Shown here: in pieces, positions 5,940 through 13,212 of the stretch
Layout of the letters: every line of letters begins with the position of its first letter
Numbering within the stretch: position 1 is the first letter of the stretch
NCBI GenBank assembly: GCA_937957775.1
Contig: CALFXV010000160.1
Span: forward strand, 1 to 13,699
DNA: 13,699 nt
DNA from: an uncultured Methylotenera sp.
GTDB taxonomy: Bacteria > Pseudomonadota > Gammaproteobacteria > Burkholderiales > Methylophilaceae
Direction of reading: 5' to 3'
The notes under the pieces: generated by a model
Database searches by the model: none
The model's input: the letters and a program-made list of their open reading frames with translations, nothing else
What the model was told of the DNA's origin: nothing
Program-made: the position numbers and the translations under genes

Positions 5940-7514
5940 ATGCTTAGCACTAAAACTCAACTCTCGCGTTACGCACTGTTATTTTGCGTACTCTTATTTA
6001 GTTTGCTGACTTTGCAAGACAGGCCAACACAGCACTATCCTCACATCAGCTCAACGAATACCGATCGTGTGCAAATTGACTTTTTGTGGCAGGCCGAGAT
6101 CAGCGCAAAGGCATGCAAAGACAAGCTTGTCTTGCTAGACGAAGTGGTCATGGCAGACTGCTTGGATTGCGAAATCAAAACGCAAGCCTGCCTAGAAAAA
6201 CTTAATCCCAATCAAAAAAGCTGGCTAGGCAGCGACGAGGTAGGCATACCAACCGTTCGTCTTAGCAACGGTGTAATAGCTTATCAATCGCTTGATCCAA
6301 AACTGGCTATGCAGGGATGCAACAAAGCACAAGCCATGCAAGTGGATTACAACCATCAACTGAGCTGTACGCCGGCTCACACCAAGCGCTCAATCAATAC
6401 AAGCAATGACCATGATAGGTGGGTCGATCTAATTGAAATGCTCATATTGGTAGTTATTACCGGCCTAGCCAGCTGGTTTATCTGCTATTTAATTCTTCGT
6501 TACGAAGGCATGCATGCCCATTTTAGCCACGACCACATTGATGCAGGTATACAAAAGTTTCATGCGCAGCCCACCCCGCGTATTGGAGGCATAGCCTTTT
6601 TTGCTAGCTTGCTGGTTAGTTTGGCAATCGAGTTGACACTGCATGATGCCAAGTTCTCCAGTGGATTGGGCATGACTTACTTTATCTTGGCATGCCTACC
6701 GGTTTTTTTTGGGGGCATCATTGAAGACGTAACCAAAAATGTAGGGGTGGCACAGCGCTTACTTTTTTCTATGCTTACTGCCCTTATGGCAATTTGGCTA
6801 CTGGGGGCCCTTATTAATCGCACTGACATAATGGCCCTTGATGGCTTATTGATATTGACGCCGGTTGCCGTAGCATTCACCGTTTTAGGTATTGCTGGCG
6901 TATGCAGTGCCATGAACATCATCGATGGCTACAACGGCTTGTCAGCAGGGTATGCTGCCATAGCACTGGGTGCTATGTCTTGCATTGCTTTTCAAGTTAA
7001 CGATCATTTAGTGCTAACTTTAAGCTTAGGTTTAATGGGTGGTCTATTTGGCTTTTTTTGTTGGAACTGGCCACACGGAAAAATTTTTATGGGCGATGGC
7101 GGCGCTTATCTGGTTGGATTTAGCCTGGCCGAGTTGGCTATATTGCTGCTTTATCGTAATCCAACCGTTTCACCTTGGTTCACGGCTATTATTTTGGCCT
7201 ACCCCATCACAGAAACGCTTTTTTCCATGTTTAGGCGCAAATTCATTACCAAGAGCAAAACAGGCCAACCCGATGCCGAACACTTTCACCAATTGGTGTT
7301 TTTTAAAATCCTGCGCGGTCAGCAATACAATGACGCCGAACAACTTACCCGAGCCAACTCACGCGTCGCCTTGTTCGTTTGGCTGCCCGCCTTGATTCTT
7401 AGTATAGTGGCTACGCTATTTTGGCAATCGACGCTCATTTTAATGCCGCTGACACTGGCAGGGTGCCTGATCTACGTGCTGGTCTATTACAAATTGCTGT
7501 CTATGCCTGATTAA
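5940..7514 (+). CDS. GT4-family (WecA/MraY-type) polyprenyl-phosphate sugar-1-phosphate transferase with an N-terminal Cys-rich domain
   Basis: A 524-residue polytopic membrane enzyme that should start polysaccharide synthesis by moving a sugar-1-phosphate from a UDP-sugar to a polyprenyl phosphate. The catalytic part (about 163-524) has TPRIGG (212-217), the acidic motif GIIEDVTKNVGVAQRLL (259-275), NIIDGYNGLSAG (326-337), FMGDGGAYLVG (383-393) and AEHFHQL (446-452), so the family motifs look intact. The first 162 residues are unusual: a membrane anchor at about 10-25, then a soluble stretch that should lie outside the cytoplasm, with six cysteines (59, 74, 77, 84, 127, 143), including CLDC and a later VGIPTV. 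Most family members lack such a domain. It is divergent from the export operon and 24 bases upstream of the outer-membrane protein gene. The donor sugar is unknown. Confidence 0.88.
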   Translation: MLSTKTQLSRYALLFCVLLFSLLTLQDRPTQHYPHISSTNTDRVQIDFLWQAEISAKACKDKLVLLDEVVMADCLDCEIKTQACLEKLNPNQKSWLGSDEVGIPTVRLSNGVIAYQSLDPKLAMQGCNKAQAMQVDYNHQLSCTPAHTKRSINTSNDHDRWVDLIEMLILVVITGLASWFICYLILRYEGMHAHFSHDHIDAGIQKFHAQPTPRIGGIAFFASLLVSLAIELTLHDAKFSSGLGMTYFILACLPVFFGGIIEDVTKNVGVAQRLLFSMLTALMAIWLLGALINRTDIMALDGLLILTPVAVAFTVLGIAGVCSAMNIIDGYNGLSAGYAAIALGAMSCIAFQVNDHLVLTLSLGLMGGLFGFFCWNWPHGKIFMGDGGAYLVGFSLAELAILLLYRNPTVSPWFTAIILAYPITETLFSMFRRKFITKSKTGQPDAEHFHQLVFFKILRGQQYNDAEQLTRANSRVALFVWLPALILSIVATLFWQSTLILMPLTLAGCLIYVLVYYKLLSMPD

Positions 7515-7538
7515 CGGCTGCATTCAAACCGTTCACTC

Positions 7539-9254
7539 ATGCCCTTAACTCAAATCCACAATGTGCTTATTGCCAAACTGCGCATTTTTGCAGGTCACAC
7601 TTCAGTTCTTCAGCTACGGGTAAAGCCTAAGTTACAGGTAAGCCTACTCGCGCTGCTATGCCTCCCCTCATTTGCTTTGGCCGATAACGACTACACGTTT
7701 CCATTGGGGCCGGATCACACACCAACCAAGCTCAATATGAGCAGCAAACTTGCCCGACCACCCGTCTACAGTGAAGCAGAATCACAATCCAACCAAATTC
7801 AGCCCAAGCTGACCGGCATACGCAAAACTTTTGAATCGCTCAATCTGCCCGGTGGCGAGTCCATGGGCATGCTGGGCGGCGAATTGCTGGTTAATGTGAA
7901 CGAGCTTTTACGCGTTGGGGCCGGCACCTACGGTGCCATTGAGGGCGAACGCGGCGGCTTTATAACCTTAGGCGTAGTAAGCGAATTGCAACAGCGCATC
8001 AGTGATGCCTGGGTCAGCCATGCCGGTCTATTTGTCGGCGCGGGCGGCGGCCATGGCAGCAATGCCTTATCCGGCGGCGGCCTCATGTTGCGTGTTGACT
8101 TAGGTGTCGCTTACGAAACGAAAGGCTACGGCAACATTGGCTTAGGCATAAGCCACGTGCGCTTTCCGTCGGGCAACATCAGCAGCACGCAACCTTACAT
8201 ACAATACGAATATCCGTTTTACAGCTTATTGGGTTCGGGTTGGTTAAATGCCCCGCCCAAAGACAGCAGCCTGCGCATTGACCCTGTGCAAGATTACCGC
8301 AATGAGTTTTCTTTGGTAGGGCGTCACTACGAATTGGATGGTAAAGCTAAACGCGCAGACGGCGGCGTGCAGAACAGCAGCATGCAATTGGTAGGCGTGG
8401 AATGGCTAAGCTACTTAAACGACCATTGGTTTGTCAAAATAGAAACCGAAGGGGCCATGGGTGGCGACAACAATGGCTACATGCAAATTTTCTTAGGCGG
8501 CGGCCTGCGCTTACCCATCACCCGCAGCACCAGCAGCACCAGCATTAAATTGCATGCGGCAGCAGGGCCTGCTGGCGGCGGTGGCGCCGACGTGGGAGGA
8601 GGCTTATTGGTGGATGCCGGCTTAGGTCTGCAACAAAATATCAGCCAAAACCTCGCGCTGGAATTATCAGCGGGCGGGGTAATGGCTCCATCGCATACGT
8701 TTGAAGCGCTCAATGTGGCACTCAAACTCAATTACCAATTTGGCTTACCCGATGTCGGCAGTTCACCGGTGTCTTGGTATGGTCTGGGCGAATTCGACAC
8801 CACGCCACTGCGCGTGCGATTGACCAATCAAACTTACTTTAAAGCGGATGACCGCTGGCGCAATGGCGACATCAACCAAGAAGTGAGCAACCTTGGGGTG
8901 CAGATGGATTACTTTTTAACGCCCAACTGGTTTATTACCGGCCAAGGTTTAGCGGCTTATGCCGGCGATGCCGGCGCTTATATGGTGGGAGAAGTGGGCT
9001 TAGGTAGCGTTTGGAATGTCACGCCAAATTGGTTTATTGAAGGCGAAGCGCTGTTCGGCGCAGCCGGTGGCGGTGGCTTAGCGGTCGGCAGCGGCTTGGT
9101 GGCGCAAGGCAATGCGTCCGTGGGATACCGCTTAAACAAAGCCTTGTCTATCATTGCCACGGCTGGTCGCATTGAAGCGCTGCAAGGCCTCTTTAAAGCC
9201 AACGTCGCTGGCGTGTCATTGGCTTACCAATTCAGTACGTTTACCAGCAAGTAA
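7539..9254 (+). CDS. Putative outer-membrane beta-barrel protein with internal repeats
   Basis: A 571-residue protein I do not recognise by name. A hydrophobic segment at about 32-48 ending SFALA is a likely signal sequence, but it sits behind an unusually long 31-residue N-terminal stretch, so the start is uncertain (GTG codon 9 is an alternative). Alternating small/aromatic residues, many glycines and repeated strand-turn patterns suggest a beta barrel. Three related units are visible at about 127-225, 255-402 and 423-565. The last two align along their length: WFVKIETEGAMGGDNNGYM with WFITGQGLAAYAGDAGAYM, then GPAGGGGADVGGGLLV with GAAGGGGLAVGSGLVA, each ending near ALKLNYQFG or VSLAYQF. 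It follows the GT4 gene by 24 bases and is probably co-transcribed. A role in surface polysaccharide secretion or anchoring is inference from context. Confidence 0.75.
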   Translation: MPLTQIHNVLIAKLRIFAGHTSVLQLRVKPKLQVSLLALLCLPSFALADNDYTFPLGPDHTPTKLNMSSKLARPPVYSEAESQSNQIQPKLTGIRKTFESLNLPGGESMGMLGGELLVNVNELLRVGAGTYGAIEGERGGFITLGVVSELQQRISDAWVSHAGLFVGAGGGHGSNALSGGGLMLRVDLGVAYETKGYGNIGLGISHVRFPSGNISSTQPYIQYEYPFYSLLGSGWLNAPPKDSSLRIDPVQDYRNEFSLVGRHYELDGKAKRADGGVQNSSMQLVGVEWLSYLNDHWFVKIETEGAMGGDNNGYMQIFLGGGLRLPITRSTSSTSIKLHAAAGPAGGGGADVGGGLLVDAGLGLQQNISQNLALELSAGGVMAPSHTFEALNVALKLNYQFGLPDVGSSPVSWYGLGEFDTTPLRVRLTNQTYFKADDRWRNGDINQEVSNLGVQMDYFLTPNWFITGQGLAAYAGDAGAYMVGEVGLGSVWNVTPNWFIEGEALFGAAGGGGLAVGSGLVAQGNASVGYRLNKALSIIATAGRIEALQGLFKANVAGVSLAYQFSTFTSK

Positions 9255-9271
9255 ACGCATCACAACAGCAA

Positions 9272-9289
9272 AAAGCCTTAGCCGGCTTT
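9272..9289. terminator. Hairpin terminator shared by two convergent genes
   Basis: AAAGCC (9272-9277) and GGCTTT (9284-9289) form a 6-bp stem with a 6-base loop between the convergent outer-membrane-protein and suhB genes, overlapping the suhB stop codon. On the minus strand the stem runs into a T5 run and then GCTGTT, a plausible intrinsic terminator for suhB. On the plus strand the trailing T tract is weaker (CTGCGTTTT). Confidence 0.5.
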
Positions 9290-10090
9290 CTGCGTTTTCA
9301 AGTCATCGGTTAAATGCGGCGCTAAAGTTTGCAGCATTTGACCGAATATTTTTGGGTTGGCGGCGACGATGTTGCCGGTTTTAAGCCAGTCTTCGTTGCC
9401 TTCAAAATCGCCCACTATGCCGCCCGCTTCTTGCACGATTAAGCCGCCGGCGGCAATGTCCCAAGCGGACAAGCCTATTTCCCAGAAACCGTCGTACCAA
9501 CCCACGGCCACGTAGGCTAAGTCCAGCGCAGCCGAACCCGGGCGACGCAAGCCGGTGGTCTTTTTGATCATGTCTTTAAACATGCCTAGGTAGGTGTCCA
9601 AGTGCGTGAAATCACGAAACGGAAAACCGGTGCCTATGATGGATTCTTGCAGTTTGGTGCGTTGTGTCACGCGTATGCGTTTGTCGTTTAAAAACGCGCC
9701 GCGGCCTTTGGTGGCGGTAAATAAATCATTACGATTGGGGTCGTAAATCACGGCATGGGTCAATACGCCGCGCTCTTGCAAGGCAATCGAGATGCAGTAT
9801 TGCGGCAAGCCGTGTAAGAAATTGGTGGTGCCATCCAATGGATCAATGATCCAAATAAAGTCAGACTGGGTATTCGATTCACCGCTTTCCTCACCCAAAA
9901 AGCCGTGGGTAGGATAGAGCTCTTTTAAGGTGTCGATGATGGCTTGCTCAGCCGCTTTGTCCACTTCGGTAACAAAGTCGTTATAGGTTTTGGTTTGAAT
10001 TTTAAGGGAGCCGATGTCCTCGGATGCGCGGGTAATGATGTTACCGGCACGGCGGGCAGCTTTCACTGCGTTGGATAGCATGGGATGCAT
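9278..10090 (-). CDS. suhB: Inositol-1-monophosphatase family protein SuhB
   Basis: A 270-residue Mg2+-dependent phosphatase of the inositol monophosphatase fold. Metal and catalytic motifs are intact: GEES (66-69, with E67), DPLDGTTNF (83-91, with D83 and D86) and SAWDIAAGG (208-216, with D211). Length and the start [16 protein letters not shown] match bacterial SuhB. In E. coli, SuhB also joins the NusG-containing antitermination complex on ribosomal RNA operons, so it has a second role outside phosphate hydrolysis; whether that holds here is inference. It is transcribed away from the IHF/HTH/receiver cassette and converges on the outer-membrane-protein gene. The ATG at 10090 has only a weak upstream GAG as ribosome-binding site. 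Confidence 0.95.
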   Translation of the reverse strand: MHPMLSNAVKAARRAGNIITRASEDIGSLKIQTKTYNDFVTEVDKAAEQAIIDTLKELYPTHGFLGEESGESNTQSDFIWIIDPLDGTTNFLHGLPQYCISIALQERGVLTHAVIYDPNRNDLFTATKGRGAFLNDKRIRVTQRTKLQESIIGTGFPFRDFTHLDTYLGMFKDMIKKTTGLRRPGSAALDLAYVAVGWYDGFWEIGLSAWDIAAGGLIVQEAGGIVGDFEGNEDWLKTGNIVAANPKIFGQMLQTLAPHLTDDLKTQKAG

Positions 10091-10470
10091 AGTGTCTCGA
10101 ATCGGTGGCCAATAGCTAGGCCCACTTAAGCACGCTGGCTTAACTTGGCGGATTGCATTGGTGGGTTAAAGAACGGGTTAGGCGTTATTTTAATACGATT
10201 TGTTAAATTAGCCTATCACCCAGCTTTAGCCTTTCCCCTTTGCAACAGGCCTTGTGGCCTGCGCTGTGGATAGCCCTTCAAAATAAATACTATAAATTGC
10301 TATATATGATACTTAGGTGATAAACGTAATAAGTAATTATCTGCTAGTATTATTTTTAATAAAATTCCCCCGCAAAAATTGCCACTGCCTTTACCCACGC
10401 AGTTGGCCTTGCTGACGGCGGTGAATGCGCCTCACCGAATAGAGATAGTCCATTTGTAGCCGGAAACACC
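10091..10470. other. 380-bp divergent intergenic region between suhB and the IHF-like gene
   Basis: I see no gene here. The part next to suhB is mixed in composition. At 10246-10261 is a perfect hairpin, CAGGCC-TTGT-GGCCTG, without a T tract on either side, so it is not an intrinsic terminator. From about 10268 to 10367 the sequence is strongly AT-rich, with several -10-like boxes; the best is TGCTAGTAT (10342-10350), an extended -10 pattern pointing at the IHF-like gene with no matching -35. The final 100 bases are GC-balanced and lead to GGAAAC just before the ATG. Confidence 0.5.
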
Positions 10471-10755
10471 ATGACCAAATCTGAGTTAGTGAACAGTATT
10501 AAAAAAAGCTTTCCGTATTTATCGGAAGCCGATTGCTTGATGTGCATCAACTCCCTAATCGATTTTATGGGCGTCCATTTGAGCCTAGGTGATAAATTTG
10601 AGATTCGTGGCTTTGGTACGTTTTCAACTAAAACCAGGCAAGCGCGCACGGTTAGAAACCCTAAAACTGGTGAACAAATTCAACGCAAAGCCACGGCATA
10701 CCCGTGCTTTAGGCCAGGCAAGATGCTCAAAGACCGCGTCAACGATGTAGCTTAA
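10471..10755 (+). CDS. IHF-beta-like nucleoid DNA-binding protein (HU/IHF family)
   Basis: A 94-residue member of the HU/IHF family, which binds and sharply bends DNA as a dimer. MTKSELV at the start, EIRGFGTFS (44-52), the arm motif RNPKTGE (62-68, with the intercalating proline P64) and FRPGKMLKDRVN (80-91) are closest to IHF beta. It differs from housekeeping IhfB in the first half, which is divergent and carries two cysteines (C22, C25), plus a third at C79 near the second arm. A GGAAA stands a few bases upstream of the ATG. It lies 54 bases before the HTH gene in the same direction, in a small regulatory cassette between suhB and trmJ. It is probably a paralogue, since ihfB normally follows rpsA, but that cannot be checked here. 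Confidence 0.85.
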   Translation: MTKSELVNSIKKSFPYLSEADCLMCINSLIDFMGVHLSLGDKFEIRGFGTFSTKTRQARTVRNPKTGEQIQRKATAYPCFRPGKMLKDRVNDVA

Positions 10756-10809
10756 GCCATGGCCCACTTCCCTTTACCCTTCAATACTTAAGCAATCAAG
10801 GCAGCATCC

Positions 10810-11037
10810 ATGGCAACCCAAAAACTCGCATTAAAAGCCCTCGATTTAATGACCACCAGTGACGTGGCCAAAGAACTAGGCGTGACCATACGCTCGGTGC
10901 AACTTTGGGTAGAGCAAGGTGCATTAGAAGGCTGGAAAACACCGGGCGGGCACAGACGCATCACCCGTGCATCCTTTAACCGCATGACCGCCAGCCGCGC
11001 CAGCCATAAAAAAAAACCAGCCAAGCGCCGATTCTAA
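10810..11037 (+). CDS. MerR/excisionase-type helix-turn-helix protein (likely N-terminal part of a split HTH-receiver protein)
   Basis: A 75-residue DNA-binding protein. LMTTSDVAKELGVTIRSVQLW (about 13-33) is the helix-turn-helix, and GALEGWKTPGGHRRITRASF (about 37-56) is the wing, including the TPGGHRR signature of MerR-like/excisionase domains. A basic tail with three lysines encoded by nine A ends at a TAA one base before the next gene. In relatives known to me, this HTH is fused directly to a receiver domain like the one that follows. A one-base shift at the A9 run would join them into 206 residues. As it stands the frame closes, so either the two halves work separately, frameshifting or slippage makes the fusion, or the gene is broken. 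An AAGG about eight bases upstream of the ATG supports the start. Confidence 0.8.
   Translation: MATQKLALKALDLMTTSDVAKELGVTIRSVQLWVEQGALEGWKTPGGHRRITRASFNRMTASRASHKKKPAKRRF
11008..11016 (+). other. A9 homopolymer: possible slippage/frameshift site joining HTH and receiver
   Basis: Nine consecutive A encode KKK in the HTH frame. Loss of one A in the transcript, gain of two, or a +1 ribosomal shift here would enter a frame that is open through the linker KKNQPSADSK into the receiver domain. A -1 shift would instead stop within about a dozen codons. A single-base error or mutation in the run would give the same picture. Confidence 0.5.
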
Positions 11038-11038
11038 A

Positions 11039-11431
11039 TTGCACGTGCTGATCATTGAAAAAGACGAAGCCACACAAAGCCTATACCGTCAAACCATCAA
11101 AAGCTGGGGCTTGGCGGTGGATTTAAAAATGACGGCCCATCCTATTGAAGCCGTGGTTGCCCTTGGCTTGCAAACGCCGGATTTACTCATGACCGATTTA
11201 AACCTAAGTGAGATTGACGCGCTGGCCATGCTTAAAGCCTTGCGCAGTAACGACGCTTACAGCGACATGGGCATTGTCGCCGTCACAAACTTAAGCGCCG
11301 ACGACATTGCCGCCAAAGGCAGCCTGCCTAAGCGCGTGCGCTTGTACAGCAAAAACCCCATACCGTTTTGGGAAATGAAAGAACTGATGGCCGGCTTAAT
11401 CGAACGCAAGCAAGAGCGCCAAAGCGCCTAA
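11039..11431 (+). CDS. Response-regulator receiver domain protein (likely C-terminal half of a split HTH-receiver protein)
   Basis: A 130-residue receiver (CheY-like) domain. The strand HVLIIEKDE opens the fold. The phospho-acceptor is D53 in LLMTDLNLSEIDALAML, the conserved threonine is T83 (IVAVTNLS), and the lysine is K105 in YSKNPIPF. In the N-terminal acidic pocket, the usual second acidic residue is lysine (E7-K8-D9 where VEDD is typical), which may weaken Mg2+ binding. The only nearby start codons are TTG 11039, one base after the HTH stop, and GTG 11045, with no Shine-Dalgarno sequence. Translation would therefore need reinitiation or a frameshift from the HTH gene. No histidine kinase is nearby. 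A weak hairpin plus T5 at 11467-11485 may terminate the cassette just before trmJ. Confidence 0.8.
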   Translation: MHVLIIEKDEATQSLYRQTIKSWGLAVDLKMTAHPIEAVVALGLQTPDLLMTDLNLSEIDALAMLKALRSNDAYSDMGIVAVTNLSADDIAAKGSLPKRVRLYSKNPIPFWEMKELMAGLIERKQERQSA

Positions 11432-11497
11432 GCATCCTAGCCCGCGTGGCGCCTTTAAGGCCATCGATGCTAAACTAGCGTTTTTACGGTACCCATC

Positions 11498-12274
11498 ATG
11501 TCAGCCATTATCGATAGCACACCTTTAGCCCCATTGCACAATTTCCGTGTGGTGTTATGCCAAACCAGTCACCCTGGCAACATCGGTTCGACGGCGCGCG
11601 CCATGAAAACCATGGGTTTGCAGCATCTGTATTTGGTTAAACCAGACAGCTTTCCCGATGCGCACGCCACGGCGCTGGCCACCGGCGCAGCGGATTTATT
11701 GGAGCAGGCGGTGGTGACCGAGACCTTAGCCGAAGCCCTAGAAGGCTGCGCCTTTGCCATCGGTTTGAGTGCTCGTAAGCGCGGCTTATCGCACGAATTG
11801 GTGAACGTCCGAAGCGCGGCACACACGGCGGTTAACGTGGCCTCCACGCAAACCGTGGCCTTGGTGTTCGGTACCGAAATGAGCGGTTTATCCAATGCCG
11901 AGCTGGATTTGTGCCAATTGCTGGCGATGATACAAGCCAACCCAGTTTATTCTTCGCTGAACTTGGCGGCGGCGGTGCAAATCGTCTGCTACGAACTAAG
12001 AATGGCCGCACTGGAAAAAGCCAACATGCAAGACGATAACCTTAGCCCGCACGCGCCACCGGTGTATGCCAGCATAGAAAGCGTGGAAGGCTTTTACCAA
12101 CACCTGCAAGAAACACTGCTGCACATAGGCTATTTAAATCCGCAGGCGCCAAAAAAACTGATGGAACGCTTGCGGCGGATTTATGCCAGAATTCGCTTAG
12201 AGAAAGAAGAAGTAAATTTGTTACGTGGCATACTGACGTTGACCGTCACCCCAAAAAAACACGATAAATATTGA
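11498..12274 (+). CDS. trmJ: tRNA (cytidine/uridine-32-2'-O)-methyltransferase TrmJ
   Basis: A 258-residue SPOUT-class RNA methyltransferase that uses S-adenosylmethionine to methylate the ribose of tRNA position 32. The trefoil-knot family motifs are all visible: HPGNIGSTARAMKTMG (25-40) with the family arginine, FGTEMSGLSNAEL (124-136), and NPVYSSLNLAAAVQIVCYEL (148-167). The C-terminal ~90 residues, with KKLMERLRRIYARIRLEKEE, form the helical extension typical of TrmJ. Length is normal. It precedes cysE by 63 bases in the same direction, the order commonly seen in betaproteobacteria, and is probably transcribed with it. Only a weak ribosome-binding site is visible before the ATG. Confidence 0.95.
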   Translation: MSAIIDSTPLAPLHNFRVVLCQTSHPGNIGSTARAMKTMGLQHLYLVKPDSFPDAHATALATGAADLLEQAVVTETLAEALEGCAFAIGLSARKRGLSHELVNVRSAAHTAVNVASTQTVALVFGTEMSGLSNAELDLCQLLAMIQANPVYSSLNLAAAVQIVCYELRMAALEKANMQDDNLSPHAPPVYASIESVEGFYQHLQETLLHIGYLNPQAPKKLMERLRRIYARIRLEKEEVNLLRGILTLTVTPKKHDKY

Positions 12275-12337
12275 GGGTTAGCCGGCGCAACAAGCCGCAG
12301 GCAACTTAGCAATTGCAATCGAAAAGAAGGCTGAATT

Positions 12338-13108
12338 ATGTTTGATCATTTAAAAGAAGACATCGCCATTGTGTTTGAGCGCGACCCCGCCGCCAGAACG
12401 CATTGGGAAATCCTCACCACTTACCCCGGCGTGCACGCCTTATTAATGCACCGTGTGTCGCATTTCTTGTGGCAAAAACACTTGTATTGGTTAGCCCGTT
12501 TTAGCTCGCACTTGGCCCGTTGGTTAACCGGCATTGAAATACACCCAGGTGCTAGCATAGGCCACCGCGTATTCATCGACCACGGCATGGGCGTGGTCAT
12601 AGGCGAAACCGCCATCATAGGCGACGATTGCACGCTCTACCACGGCGTGACGCTAGGCGGCACTTCATGGAATAAAGGCAAACGCCACCCCACCCTAGAA
12701 AAAGGCGTGGTCATCGGTGCTGGCGCTAAAATATTAGGGCCCATCACCTTGGGTGCCGGCGCCAAAGTGGGCTCAAACGCGGTGGTGGTAAAAGACGTCC
12801 CAGCCAATGCCACGGCCATAGGCATTCCGGCTCGCATATTGGAAGAAGCACCAGTTGCCAAAAAAGCCGAAGCAAACCCAAGCAGCTTTACCGCCTACGC
12901 GGTGGTGGACGACAACGAAAAATTCAACCACGAAGCCATGGCCATCGCCTTGCAAGCCTTGATGGAAAAAAGCACCAAGCAAGACCTCAAGTTGGCTGAA
13001 ATGACCTTGCAACTGCAGCTATTGGCGGTGGATGCGCAAGCTGACAGCAAGGTGGCCAGCGCGTTTGACGTCAGCCCCGCACCGAAGAAAACCAGCACTA
13101 AAAAATAG
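12338..13108 (+). CDS. cysE: Serine O-acetyltransferase
   Basis: A 256-residue enzyme making O-acetylserine from serine and acetyl-CoA, the first step of cysteine synthesis. The N-terminal helices are short, as in the compact form. The left-handed beta-helix spans about 65-165, with [13 protein letters not shown] (80-92, catalytic D81/H82) and [10 protein letters not shown] (102-111) followed by KGKRHPTL. After ARILEE (165-170) comes an ~85-residue tail with a helical stretch at 195-232 and a Lys/Ala-rich end ([10 protein letters not shown]). That tail lacks the terminal isoleucine that docks E. coli CysE into CysK. AGAAGG upstream of the ATG is a good ribosome-binding site. Placement next to iscR fits a link between cysteine supply and iron-sulfur assembly. 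Confidence 0.95.
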   Translation: MFDHLKEDIAIVFERDPAARTHWEILTTYPGVHALLMHRVSHFLWQKHLYWLARFSSHLARWLTGIEIHPGASIGHRVFIDHGMGVVIGETAIIGDDCTLYHGVTLGGTSWNKGKRHPTLEKGVVIGAGAKILGPITLGAGAKVGSNAVVVKDVPANATAIGIPARILEEAPVAKKAEANPSSFTAYAVVDDNEKFNHEAMAIALQALMEKSTKQDLKLAEMTLQLQLLAVDAQADSKVASAFDVSPAPKKTSTKK

Positions 13109-13149
13109 CACGACCGCCAAGCAATACGGCCTAAAAAATGGCCAACCAA

Positions 13150-13174
13150 ATAGTTGACTAAAGTTATCGGGTAT
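13150..13174 (+). promoter_or_regulatory. IscR type 1 binding site, upstream copy
   Basis: The left half ATAGTTGACT fits the type 1 consensus half ATASYYGACT fully, the right half TATCGGGTAT fits at 8 of 10, and the spacing is exact. It overlaps the -35 box of the iscR promoter, so the Fe-S form of IscR should repress transcription here. Confidence 0.8.
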
Positions 13175-13182
13175 TATAGAAT
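13154..13182 (+). promoter_or_regulatory. Sigma-70 promoter of iscR
   Basis: TTGACT (13154-13159), a 17-base spacer and TAGAAT (13177-13182) make a near-consensus promoter, each hexamer with one mismatch. Transcription would start near 13189, about 24 bases before the iscR ATG. The two IscR sites overlap the -35 box and the start site. Confidence 0.75.
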
Positions 13183-13205
13183 ACTTGACAATTATAGAGG
13201 GCTAT
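13181..13205 (+). promoter_or_regulatory. IscR type 1 binding site, downstream copy
   Basis: ATACTTGACA (9 of 10), a fully fitting 5-base centre and AGAGGGCTAT (8 of 10) match the type 1 consensus. Its centre lies 31 bp, three helical turns, from the upstream copy, and it covers the predicted transcription start. Confidence 0.75.
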
Positions 13206-13212
13206 TAAAGTC

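Noticed and set aside
8477..9202. Minus-strand open frames rich in proline and alanine
   Set aside because: They mirror the glycine-rich codons of the outer-membrane protein gene on the other strand.
11008..11016. -1 frameshift at the A9 run
   Set aside because: The -1 frame reaches a stop within about a dozen codons; only +1 or an equivalent transcript change reaches the receiver domain.
11467..11485. Hairpin ATGCTA-AAC-TAGCGT followed by T5 as a terminator
   Set aside because: The stem is short, includes a G-T pair and sits only 12 bases before the trmJ start. It is mentioned only as a weak possibility under the receiver gene.
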